64,000 nucleotides of DNA, taken from the NCBI GenBank assembly GCA_001604185.1, contig LVAV01000054.1, positions 1 through 64,000 of the forward strand, given 5' to 3'. The position numbers and the translations under genes were made by a program. Positions 35,702-43,732 of this stretch are shown one piece after another (position 1 is the stretch's first letter; every line of letters begins with the position of its first letter). The stretch is from Clostridiales bacterium Firm_16. Lineage in GTDB: Bacteria > Bacillota > Clostridia > Saccharofermentanales > Saccharofermentanaceae. The notes beneath the pieces are model-generated. The model saw only the letters and a list, made by a program, of their open reading frames with translations. It had not been told where the DNA came from and did not search any database.

Positions 35702-38174
35702 TCATTTTTTGACGCTAACAGATTTATCCAAAACATATAAATTGAGCAGCGGAGATGTCTATGCGCTAAGCGCGATCTCTCTTTCGTTTCCTAAGAGTGG
35801 ATTTGTATTTATCAACGGTATAAGCGGAAGTGGAAAAACAACGTTGATGAATCTCCTTTCCGGAATTGATAAGCCAACAGACGGAAAGATTTTCTTTGGT
35901 GGAAAAGAAATCAGCGGTTTTTCTGAGAAAGAATGGGCCGCATACCGTAATCTTGAGGTTGGAATCGTATTCCAGACATTTAATCTAATTGATGATTCGA
36001 CTGTGAAACAGAACCTTCTTCTTCCATTGACTATTCAAGGAATTGATGATGAAACTGCCGAAAAAACGATTGAAGAAGCTTTGGCTTATGTTGGACTTCC
36101 GGATTTCCAGAACAGAAAAAGTGCAGAACTCAGTGCAGGTCAGAAGCAACGTGTAGCTATTGCCAGAGCACTAATTAAAAATCCCAAAATCATTTTGGCT
36201 GATGAAGCGATGGGTAATTTAGACCCCGTCAACTCCGAGGCGATGCTACGTCTGTTCAGCGATATTGCGGAAGACCGTCTTGTTATCCTCATATCTCATG
36301 ACCAAGTTGCAGCCGAAAACTATGGAGATCGTATTATCACTCTTTCTGATGGAAAAGTGATTAGTGATATAGATAATACCAAGAAGAAAAACTTATACAA
36401 CAAAGATTATCAAGTTGATATAGAGGTAAATGGTGAGGAGGATCAGTTACCTTTAAATAAGTTTAACCTGAAAGAAGAAATGATGCAAAAAGCTGAGTGG
36501 AATGGGTCTTTTTTTGCAGAATTGAGCATGAAACTAAAGGTCGCATATAAGAATGTGGATAAGCCTGCTAAGAAGAAAATCTCGAATCTGCAAAATGGAG
36601 ATGCGAAACCCACGAAACTTCCGCTCAAGACCACTTTGTTGAATGCTGTTTATCCTATTAGAAAAAGAGTGTTTCGAACCATTCTGACAATTATTCTGAT
36701 TGCGTTTGTTTGCTCTCTTTTCCATATCGCCATGATTATTTCAACCAATGATTTCAATCGCGTTATTGCGGATTATGTCCTTGACTCAGAATACGAAATG
36801 GTTGCTGTAAAACAATCAATTCAGACTAAAGACGGCGAAGAGAGTATAACACGGGGAAAACAGATCCTTGAGATGATAGAATCTGTGTTTGGTCATGAAT
36901 ATGCGAAACGGTTTTCCGACAGATGCTATGCTGTGAATAATGGAAGAGAAGAATCATTAGACTTAATCAGTGCAGAAAGTGAAGACGTATTCGAACAATT
37001 AGAGGTTCAAGGAAGATGGCCCCATAACGGGAAAGAGATAGTAATCAGTAAAACTGCTGCAATTTCATTTGATGCATCTATCCATGACAAAATAGATATA
37101 AATGATGTGATGTATGACATATGTGGTATATGTTCCGGGAAAATAGGTGGAGTTCAAGATAAGTACGCGATTGTACCTTCAGCAGTTGCAGAATCATACT
37201 TGGAGAATAAGCAAAGTATATCGTTACAAGGTGTAGACATTACATGTTCAACTAGAGTGGCGGACTATGCGTATTATTCAGATTCTATCGGGACTATCCT
37301 CCAACTTCAGGATCCGGTGAAATTGAAATGGGGACGAATGCCAACGGCTAATAACGAATTTCTGATATCGGATTTGATAGCGGCTGAAATGGGAGATGAT
37401 CTATTTACAGGTAGCTATGCCATAGAATATCGACTGCCTAATCTGTACGATGATAAATACAATGGACTGTATGGGATGGTCACGAACCTTTTTGATTTTA
37501 CTGGCAAGAAAGTCGAGATCGTCGGTGTGTATGATTCGGAAATGTATCCGGACTGTTCGGACTTTGTCGTCATGGATGATGTATTTCAATTATTGAAAAG
37601 AGATTATGCTCAGAATTTAAACTACCAGGACATTCTGGTTTTTACCGATGGAGATCTGTATGAAAAAATAAACGGAATGTCCGATTTGGGTGTGGAAATC
37701 TCAGAAGAAGAGATTTGTGACTCTTTGTATGAATATAAACATATGACAGAGACTGAAAATATCTATCTGGTTTTGATTATAGCTGTCATTGCCATTATGG
37801 TAGTTTTTCTGTTGATCTCTTTTCTAACATATAACGTGAATGACCAGTCACGAAGGATCGGTATATTTCGTGTTGTGGGGGTAAGTCGAAAAGATGTTAG
37901 ACGTATTTACCTAATCAACAGTTTCATTACGAGTGTTTTTTCTGTCGTGCTGTCCTGTGTGAGTGCCGTTATATTGACAAATCTTTTGAACCAATTCATG
38001 CAAAGAGCTTCGACGAATGAATGGAGTCAAGCAGTAGATACATTCGTTATCAACTATTCTTATATGGCTATACGCGCAATCCTTATCCTGATCTTGTGTG
38101 TTGTAGTTACGATCATTCCGCTGAGAATTCTTTTCCGGAAAAAAGTCATTTCACTTCTTGCTGAACAGCATTAA
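35694..38174 (+). CDS. MacB-like ABC transporter, ATPase fused to FtsX permease
   Basis: This 826-residue protein starts with an ATPase domain: Walker A GISGSGKTT (about 42-50), signature LSAGQKQR (about 145) and Walker B IILADEAMGNLD (about 165-176). An FtsX-type permease follows, with one helix near 325-345, a large outer domain, and three helices near 690-713, 740-764 and 789-813. This is the MacB/LolCD-like mechanotransmitter architecture, which acts on outer-face peptides, toxins or lipoproteins rather than pumping across the membrane. The partner is probably the overlapping 190-residue protein. AT-rich composition sets it apart from the exporters at 15.7-23.7 kb. Confidence 0.85.
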   Translation: MNNHFLTLTDLSKTYKLSSGDVYALSAISLSFPKSGFVFINGISGSGKTTLMNLLSGIDKPTDGKIFFGGKEISGFSEKEWAAYRNLEVGIVFQTFNLIDDSTVKQNLLLPLTIQGIDDETAEKTIEEALAYVGLPDFQNRKSAELSAGQKQRVAIARALIKNPKIILADEAMGNLDPVNSEAMLRLFSDIAEDRLVILISHDQVAAENYGDRIITLSDGKVISDIDNTKKKNLYNKDYQVDIEVNGEEDQLPLNKFNLKEEMMQKAEWNGSFFAELSMKLKVAYKNVDKPAKKKISNLQNGDAKPTKLPLKTTLLNAVYPIRKRVFRTILTIILIAFVCSLFHIAMIISTNDFNRVIADYVLDSEYEMVAVKQSIQTKDGEESITRGKQILEMIESVFGHEYAKRFSDRCYAVNNGREESLDLISAESEDVFEQLEVQGRWPHNGKEIVISKTAAISFDASIHDKIDINDVMYDICGICSGKIGGVQDKYAIVPSAVAESYLENKQSISLQGVDITCSTRVADYAYYSDSIGTILQLQDPVKLKWGRMPTANNEFLISDLIAAEMGDDLFTGSYAIEYRLPNLYDDKYNGLYGMVTNLFDFTGKKVEIVGVYDSEMYPDCSDFVVMDDVFQLLKRDYAQNLNYQDILVFTDGDLYEKINGMSDLGVEISEEEICDSLYEYKHMTETENIYLVLIIAVIAIMVVFLLISFLTYNVNDQSRRIGIFRVVGVSRKDVRRIYLINSFITSVFSVVLSCVSAVILTNLLNQFMQRASTNEWSQAVDTFVINYSYMAIRAILILILCVVVTIIPLRILFRKKVISLLAEQH

Positions 38175-38206
38175 CTGTGCCACCTTTAGCGTATTTCAAC
38201 GGATAG

Positions 38207-38224
38207 ATTTTGAATATTCAAAAT
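38207..38224. promoter_or_regulatory. 18-bp perfect palindrome
   Basis: ATTTTGAATATTCAAAAT is fully self-complementary and lies 50 bases before the WYL regulator gene. It is a candidate binding site for that regulator, for which WYL proteins offer no fixed consensus. Confidence 0.45.
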
Positions 38225-38273
38225 GATATATTGGAGATAAGGATTTGTCTTCGTGTGGAGAGGAGGGTGACGT

Positions 38274-39272
38274 ATGGCAAATACAGAGAACAGCAGAGGA
38301 AGATTGCTCTGTCTTCTGGAGATCCTGATGAATGAGACGGATGAGAAGCACGGTCTTTCCACATCCGAGATCATGCAGAAACTGGAGCAGCATGGTTACA
38401 GTGTCGAGAGAAAGGCTTTGTACCGCGACTTTTCTGCCATTACGGATTCTGCTGTTCCGCTGGAACAGATCGGCCGGCCTCCGAAATACTTCATCGCCGA
38501 GCGCAATTTCGAAGTCGAAGAAGTCATGATCCTCATCGATGCCGTGGAATCAGCAAGCTTCATGACAGAGAAGAAGAAAGCCTCTCTCATCCAGAAACTG
38601 AAGGGATTAACATCGAAGAATCAGGCCGCGGAGCTCAGTGAGCAGATCCACTATATCGGCCGTCACCATTCCACCAATAACGATTTCATCTATACCACAA
38701 ATCGGATCCGCAGTGCTATGGCGGAGGGACATCCGGTGACCTTCCAGTATATGGAATATGTATACGGAGAAGGCGAAGTGCCCAAGCATGACGGCATGGA
38801 CTACATCCTGCATCCCTATGCCCTGATCTGGAATAACGGTTTCTACTATTGCATCGGGATCCGTCCGGAGCAGAGCGAAGAAGGGGAGAAGGATAAGGTG
38901 GTGCACTTCAGGATCGACCGCATGAAGAACGTCAAGGTCGATGCCAAGCGTACGTTGTGCCGTCCGCCCAAGACTTTCAACGTGGCCCGTCACGTAGAGT
39001 CTTCCTTCAGTATGTACGGCGGCAAGCCCCAGGCTGTCCAGATCCGCTTCGGCAAGAATCTGCTTTCCCAGTTCTACGACCGTTTCGATAAATCGGTCAC
39101 GGTGCTTCCGGATCCCAAGAATCCGGAGTTCCTGATCGCCAATGTGTCGGTCAATGTCAGCCCCACATTCTTCTCCTGGGTCAGCCAGTATGAGGGTGCT
39201 TTCTCCATCGTCGGACCCAAGAGTGTCATCGACCGTTACCACGAACATCTGCAGAAAGCGCTTCAAGCTTGA
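38274..39272 (+). CDS. WYL-domain transcriptional regulator
   Basis: This 332-residue regulator has an N-terminal winged helix (about residues 8-70, LSTSEIMQKLEQHGYSVERKALYRDFSAI) and a WYL domain at about 140-225. There the name-giving motif reads FYYCIG instead of WYLVG. A C-terminal WCX-like domain follows. WYL proteins respond to ligands, in several cases nucleic acids or nucleotides. GGAGGG precedes the start. Codon use returns to the GC-richer style of the rest of the window, so the AT-rich island ends just before it. Confidence 0.85.
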   Translation: MANTENSRGRLLCLLEILMNETDEKHGLSTSEIMQKLEQHGYSVERKALYRDFSAITDSAVPLEQIGRPPKYFIAERNFEVEEVMILIDAVESASFMTEKKKASLIQKLKGLTSKNQAAELSEQIHYIGRHHSTNNDFIYTTNRIRSAMAEGHPVTFQYMEYVYGEGEVPKHDGMDYILHPYALIWNNGFYYCIGIRPEQSEEGEKDKVVHFRIDRMKNVKVDAKRTLCRPPKTFNVARHVESSFSMYGGKPQAVQIRFGKNLLSQFYDRFDKSVTVLPDPKNPEFLIANVSVNVSPTFFSWVSQYEGAFSIVGPKSVIDRYHEHLQKALQA

Positions 39273-39394
39273 TTCTATCCGTGTTTTATCTTTAAGATGT
39301 CACGTATTTTTTTGTCCTTGTTTCTTATACAATGCTAATTAGAGTTGTTTCAAGAAGTAAATTTCGTGATGTTGAGAAAGTGGTGGCAGGATTT

Positions 39395-40327
39395 ATGGCA
39401 GATGTGAAGAATCAGATCATTGAAGAAGTCAAGAAAGTAATCTGTGGCAAGGACGAAGTGATCCGTCTGGTTATGACGGCGATGCTTTCCGGCGGACATA
39501 TTCTCATCGAGGATGTGCCCGGTGTGGGCAAGACGTCTATGGCCCTTGCTTTCTCCAAGGCCATGGGTCTGGACTACGGACGTGTCCAGTTTACTCCGGA
39601 CGTACTGCCTTCCGATATTACCGGCTTCTCCATCATGGATAAAGAGACCCATGAGATGCACTACCATAAAGGCGCGATCTTCCATAACCTCTTCCTGGCA
39701 GATGAGTTGAACCGCGCCTCTTCCCGTACCCAGTCGGCTTTCCTGGAAGCCATGGAAGAGGGTCAGGTCACCGTAGATGAGAAGACCTATCCGCTGCCGG
39801 AACCTTTCTTCGTATTCGCGACCCAGAACCCATCCGGTGCTGCGGGTACATCGTTGCTCCCGGATTCCCAGATGGACCGTTTTACCGTAAGGATCTCCAT
39901 GGGATATCCTGCCAACCTGGATGAGAAAGCCATGCTGATCAACCGTCAGGACGGTATGAATCCGCTTAAGACCGTGGAACGCGTATGCACGGCAGAGGAC
40001 ATGATGCGCATGCGTGAGGAAGCTGCCAAAGTCCATGTACGTGACAAACTTTTCGACTATATCGTGGCGCTGGCAGATGCCACAAGAAATCACCCGGATC
40101 TGGAGCGTGGCGCCAGCCCGCGTGCGACTCTTGCACTGACGGCTATGGCCAAAGCCTATGCCTACATGCATGACCGGGAATTTGTTTCGAACGAAGATGT
40201 GCAGACCGTATTTGTACCGGTCATGAGTCATCGTCTTCTCCTGACGCCGGAGGCGGAGTTCAATGAAGTGAAGACGGAGGATATTGCGAAAGAAATCGTA
40301 AAGAAGACGCGAGTTCAGGAGAAATAA
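39395..40327 (+). CDS. MoxR family AAA+ ATPase (set 1)
   Basis: This 310-residue MoxR ATPase has Walker A EDVPGVGKTS (about 40-50), Walker B HNLFLADELNRA, sensor FATQNPSG and the late SPRATLAL (arginine-finger region). MoxR proteins act with DUF58 proteins in chaperone-like assembly of envelope or secreted complexes. ATG 39395 is where homology begins, with AGGA before it; the in-frame ATG 63 bases upstream adds unrelated residues. It is the first gene of a MoxR-DUF58-transglutaminase operon and is closely similar to the gene at 52473. Confidence 0.92.
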   Translation: MADVKNQIIEEVKKVICGKDEVIRLVMTAMLSGGHILIEDVPGVGKTSMALAFSKAMGLDYGRVQFTPDVLPSDITGFSIMDKETHEMHYHKGAIFHNLFLADELNRASSRTQSAFLEAMEEGQVTVDEKTYPLPEPFFVFATQNPSGAAGTSLLPDSQMDRFTVRISMGYPANLDEKAMLINRQDGMNPLKTVERVCTAEDMMRMREEAAKVHVRDKLFDYIVALADATRNHPDLERGASPRATLALTAMAKAYAYMHDREFVSNEDVQTVFVPVMSHRLLLTPEAEFNEVKTEDIAKEIVKKTRVQEK

Positions 40328-40328
40328 G

Positions 40329-41228
40329 ATGCTGAAGAACTGGATCGTATACATCCTGTTGCTGGCGGGTTCCTTCGCCTTCTTCGTCGTGTATCAGATG
40401 TGGTTTTCCTGGTACCTGTTTGTGGTGCTGCGCGCGATTCCCATCATTGCGGCACTGCTGAGCTTCGTGACATCTCTCTTTTTCCAGGTAAGACTGAAGG
40501 CGCCGGACATGATCACCATGAAGATGGAGACCGATCTGGTGTTCTCGACGAAGAACGCACGCTATCTTCCCGGTCAGCTTTATTCTGTTCGTATGACGAT
40601 CCGCGAGATGATGAGCGGTGTTCGTGAACATTACCACTTTACCTGCCAGATCGGTACCGACTATTCGGTGCATCTGGCAACGGAGCACTGTGGCACCTAT
40701 GCTATTGAGTCCATCAAGATCCGTGTCTACGATATGTTCGGTCTTATCCCGATTCCGCGCAAAATCGAACTGAAGAGTGAGATCCCTGTTCTTCCGGTCC
40801 AACGGATGCCCAGTGTGGCGACGGACTCCAACGGTTTCCGTGCCAAGATCCTGACCAAGTCCAATTCTCCCTATTCGGAGCTCTACGATATCCGCGAATA
40901 TGTGGAGGGCGATCCCATCAAGAACGTCCACTGGAAAATGTCCGCCAAGAAAGATGAGATCATGGTGCGCGAACCCCAGGAAGAGACCCATGGCCGTGCC
41001 AGGATCGTGATGCCGCTGGTAGGTTCACGAGACAGAGTCGACCAGAATCTCGGTGAGGTCCTTTTCACGATCAAGTATTTCCTTCTTCGGGATATTCCCG
41101 TAAATATCAAGGTCGTCTCCCGGATCCGGCACCCCGAGATCTTCGAGATCCGTTCCAAGCAGGAGATGGACCGTGCCATGCGCCGTATCCTCCGTATGCC
41201 GATCGAAGGAGGACAGCACGATGCGTGA
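40329..41228 (+). CDS. DUF58 membrane protein (set 1)
   Basis: This 299-residue protein has two N-terminal membrane helices (about 5-25 and 30-48), a beta-rich part, and the DUF58 signature YDIREYVEGDPIKNVHWKMSAKKDEIMVREP (about 182-215). DUF58 proteins are von Willebrand A-like partners of MoxR. It starts one base after the MoxR stop codon and overlaps the transglutaminase gene by eight bases. The paralogue is at 53412. Confidence 0.9.
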   Translation: MLKNWIVYILLLAGSFAFFVVYQMWFSWYLFVVLRAIPIIAALLSFVTSLFFQVRLKAPDMITMKMETDLVFSTKNARYLPGQLYSVRMTIREMMSGVREHYHFTCQIGTDYSVHLATEHCGTYAIESIKIRVYDMFGLIPIPRKIELKSEIPVLPVQRMPSVATDSNGFRAKILTKSNSPYSELYDIREYVEGDPIKNVHWKMSAKKDEIMVREPQEETHGRARIVMPLVGSRDRVDQNLGEVLFTIKYFLLRDIPVNIKVVSRIRHPEIFEIRSKQEMDRAMRRILRMPIEGGQHDA

Positions 41229-43602
41229 GAAGAGACCTCTTTCCTTGGCATTCCCTCGAGGCGAGACCGTACCGGTTTGGGCGATCCTGTTCTCCGGACT
41301 TGTCGCGTCCGTTCTGGGTATCGGTAATGCGTTGATGATCATTTCCACCTATCCGCTGGAAGTGGACTCCTTCGGATTTGTATTCTTCCTTCCGATCTTC
41401 GCTTTCGGATTCAGCTATATCCATGCCCGCAAAGACATCCGTCTGAACCTGATCGTTCTGGGCGGAATCCTGGTGCTGTTCGGATTGTCGCTGTTTCTGG
41501 ACCTGATGGCCGTCCAGTCGGCGGCGGCGAATTTCGTTGCCACCATCCAGTACTACGCTATTTCCTTCCTGCCGGCAGGCGATGCGGAAGGCATGGTCAA
41601 TCCCATTTCCATGACGCTGTTTCTGGTGTTTCTTTCCTCGATACCGTTATTTGTGACCACCTGGGTGCTGGTACGGAAAAGATGGATCGGGTTTGCGATC
41701 CTTGCGTATCTGCCGTTCCTGGTCTGCACTTTCTCCTTGAATTACCGCTATCCTTCCACCGGCTCAGGTATTACGACGATGCTGGGATTCCTGATGCTCT
41801 TTATCGCCGGTAATGTCCGGAAAAGTGCCAAAGAGAAGACCTATCAGGACATGCTGAAGGTCATGACACCTTTAGTGGTCATCCTGATCGTTCTTGCGAT
41901 TATTAATCCGCAGAAGAGATACTCCCAGGATGAACTGGCCAGGAAGTATTACTTCCGGTTCCAGAACTATATCGAGATGATCACGAACCGGATCCCATGG
42001 GGAACCGGCGCCAGCCTGGACCCGCAGATGCGGCCGGTCACCGAAGCGACCTATTCCGGAAGTGTGGTCATGGAGGATCTGGCCAACCAGGTGCTGACCA
42101 TGTCGGTAGATAATGAGAACCTCCTGAATGCCGGTAACTTCGGCATGCCGAAGTGGAAGTTCATGACGGTGACCCGCATGAAGAACGATAAGTACACCGG
42201 GGATGCGACTAAAGGTAACCGGTATATGTATCTCAAGACCTCGTCCATGGACCGTTTCGATGGCCGTTCCTGGGCATCGGCCGAGGAGCCGTTGAACTAT
42301 TCGGATTACTATCCGTCCCGGAATGTGAAGGAGAAAGAGTCCCAGTATATTGTGTTCGTTTCAACGGAATTTTCGGGAGATTACGCTTTTATCCCGTACT
42401 ACGTGGACCACTACCATGTGGATCCGGAGAGTGAGACGATCCTTCTTTCCTCTTCGGAACTGACGGTGAAAGATTCCCATAACATCAACGAGAAGGTGAA
42501 ACAGGATCCGCCTCTTGCAAGTTATATCTATTCCTACGACGGTGTACCGGTCAGATATACGCCGAAGTGGTCGGAGGCCTATCTCGATAATATCTATACC
42601 GACGACCTCTTTGTTCCGTCTGCCACAAGAGAGGGCATTCTTTATTCCGGTATGCTGCCTGACTGGTACATGAAGGTTCTCTCCGGCGAGAATGACTGGT
42701 CGACGGAGCAGATTGTCCGGGGCGTCGTGTCTTATGTCAGCACCCTGAACACCTACGATGACAACACCGGCTTCCCTCCAACGGACAAGGATTTCGTGAC
42801 CTGGTTCATGAGAGAAAGCAAGACCGGCTTTTGCGTTCACTATGCATCAACGGCTGTGGTACTTCTTCGTCTCGCCGGGATCCCGGCCCGTTATGTGAAG
42901 GGATATTTCCTGACAGATGTGGAAGACGGGGTCCCCTGTGATGTCTATTCCACGGATGCCCATGCCTGGATCGAGTATTTTCACCACGATTACGGATGGA
43001 TCATGGACGACCCGACACCCGGAAACCAGCGGGCGGCCAGCTTCTTTAACTTTGAAGCTATCACGAAGGTCTACGGACCGGAGACGACGATGGTCACCCC
43101 CAGACCGAAAGATACCAGAAATGGCGCACTTGTACCGGCTACGAGTGATTCTGCTCAGAAGTCGGGAACGACAACGGATACGGAAGCCCCCGTCGTAAAA
43201 GAGAACCGGAATTTCCTTCTGACGTTCTTCGAGCGGGCTTTCGACCTTCTGGTATGGATCCTGATCGGGATGGCCATTGTAGTTGCGCTGTTCCTGGGAA
43301 CCCGCTTCGTTTTCCAGTACTACTGGAAGAAACGCTTTGCCGGGGAGGATCTGAATGAAAACAGCCGTGCCTATTACAAGTACTACAGGACCATGGCGAA
43401 ATTCCTGAAAGGCCCGCCATCCGAAAGCGGCGTGGAGATCGCCCAGAAGGCGACATTCAGCAGAGAGGGAATCTCACAGGAAGAACTTCTTGCTCTGATC
43501 AGTAAGGAAGAGAAGAATCTGGATATGCTTTATGCGAAAGCCAATGTTACCAGAAAGAACCTTTTCGATGCCTTCAAGATCCGCAAGAAACTTCCTTTAT
43601 AA
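41221..43602 (+). CDS. TgpA-like transglutaminase membrane protein (set 1)
   Basis: This 793-residue protein has six or more N-terminal membrane helices (to about residue 225) and a long outer region. Its transglutaminase-like core has the Cys in GFCVHYAST (about 538), the His in DAHAWIEYF (about 581) and the Asp in GWIMDDPTP. A linker, one further membrane helix (about 676-698) and a cytoplasmic DUF4129-like tail follow. This is the TgpA architecture found with MoxR and DUF58. The active site faces outside, where it may cross-link or cleave surface proteins. ATG 41221 follows GGAGGA. The paralogue is at 54304. Confidence 0.9.
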   Translation: MREKRPLSLAFPRGETVPVWAILFSGLVASVLGIGNALMIISTYPLEVDSFGFVFFLPIFAFGFSYIHARKDIRLNLIVLGGILVLFGLSLFLDLMAVQSAAANFVATIQYYAISFLPAGDAEGMVNPISMTLFLVFLSSIPLFVTTWVLVRKRWIGFAILAYLPFLVCTFSLNYRYPSTGSGITTMLGFLMLFIAGNVRKSAKEKTYQDMLKVMTPLVVILIVLAIINPQKRYSQDELARKYYFRFQNYIEMITNRIPWGTGASLDPQMRPVTEATYSGSVVMEDLANQVLTMSVDNENLLNAGNFGMPKWKFMTVTRMKNDKYTGDATKGNRYMYLKTSSMDRFDGRSWASAEEPLNYSDYYPSRNVKEKESQYIVFVSTEFSGDYAFIPYYVDHYHVDPESETILLSSSELTVKDSHNINEKVKQDPPLASYIYSYDGVPVRYTPKWSEAYLDNIYTDDLFVPSATREGILYSGMLPDWYMKVLSGENDWSTEQIVRGVVSYVSTLNTYDDNTGFPPTDKDFVTWFMRESKTGFCVHYASTAVVLLRLAGIPARYVKGYFLTDVEDGVPCDVYSTDAHAWIEYFHHDYGWIMDDPTPGNQRAASFFNFEAITKVYGPETTMVTPRPKDTRNGALVPATSDSAQKSGTTTDTEAPVVKENRNFLLTFFERAFDLLVWILIGMAIVVALFLGTRFVFQYYWKKRFAGEDLNENSRAYYKYYRTMAKFLKGPPSESGVEIAQKATFSREGISQEELLALISKEEKNLDMLYAKANVTRKNLFDAFKIRKKLPL

Positions 43603-43642
43603 TTTACATTACTACTGTATAGATTTTCTTCTATAAATCATG

Positions 43643-43706
43643 TAAAATTACAAGGCACGCGGAGACTAAGACGCGTGCCTTGTCTGTCCGGAGAGCCATC
43701 CGACAG
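43643..43706 (+). promoter_or_regulatory. alaS promoter and two-hairpin leader
   Basis: A -10 box TAAAAT (43643-43648) is followed at once by an 11-bp hairpin CAAGGCACGCG/CGCGTGCCTTG (43651-43682). A second hairpin CTGTC/GACAG follows (43684-43706, with one bulge). There is no T-run after either. The leader is about 80 bases, too short for a T-box. The first hairpin may protect the RNA 5' end or be part of an attenuator. Confidence 0.45.
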
Positions 43707-43732
43707 CGTTTCGAATAAAGGAGATCGAGAAA

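Noticed and set aside
33867-38174. Complete bacteriocin cluster
   Set aside because: The transporter is of the MacB type, but there is no peptidase domain, no modification enzyme and no clear precursor peptide.
43603-43732. T-box riboswitch before alaS
   Set aside because: The leader is only about 80 bases and its hairpins lack a T-run or the T-box consensus, so it is too short and of the wrong form.
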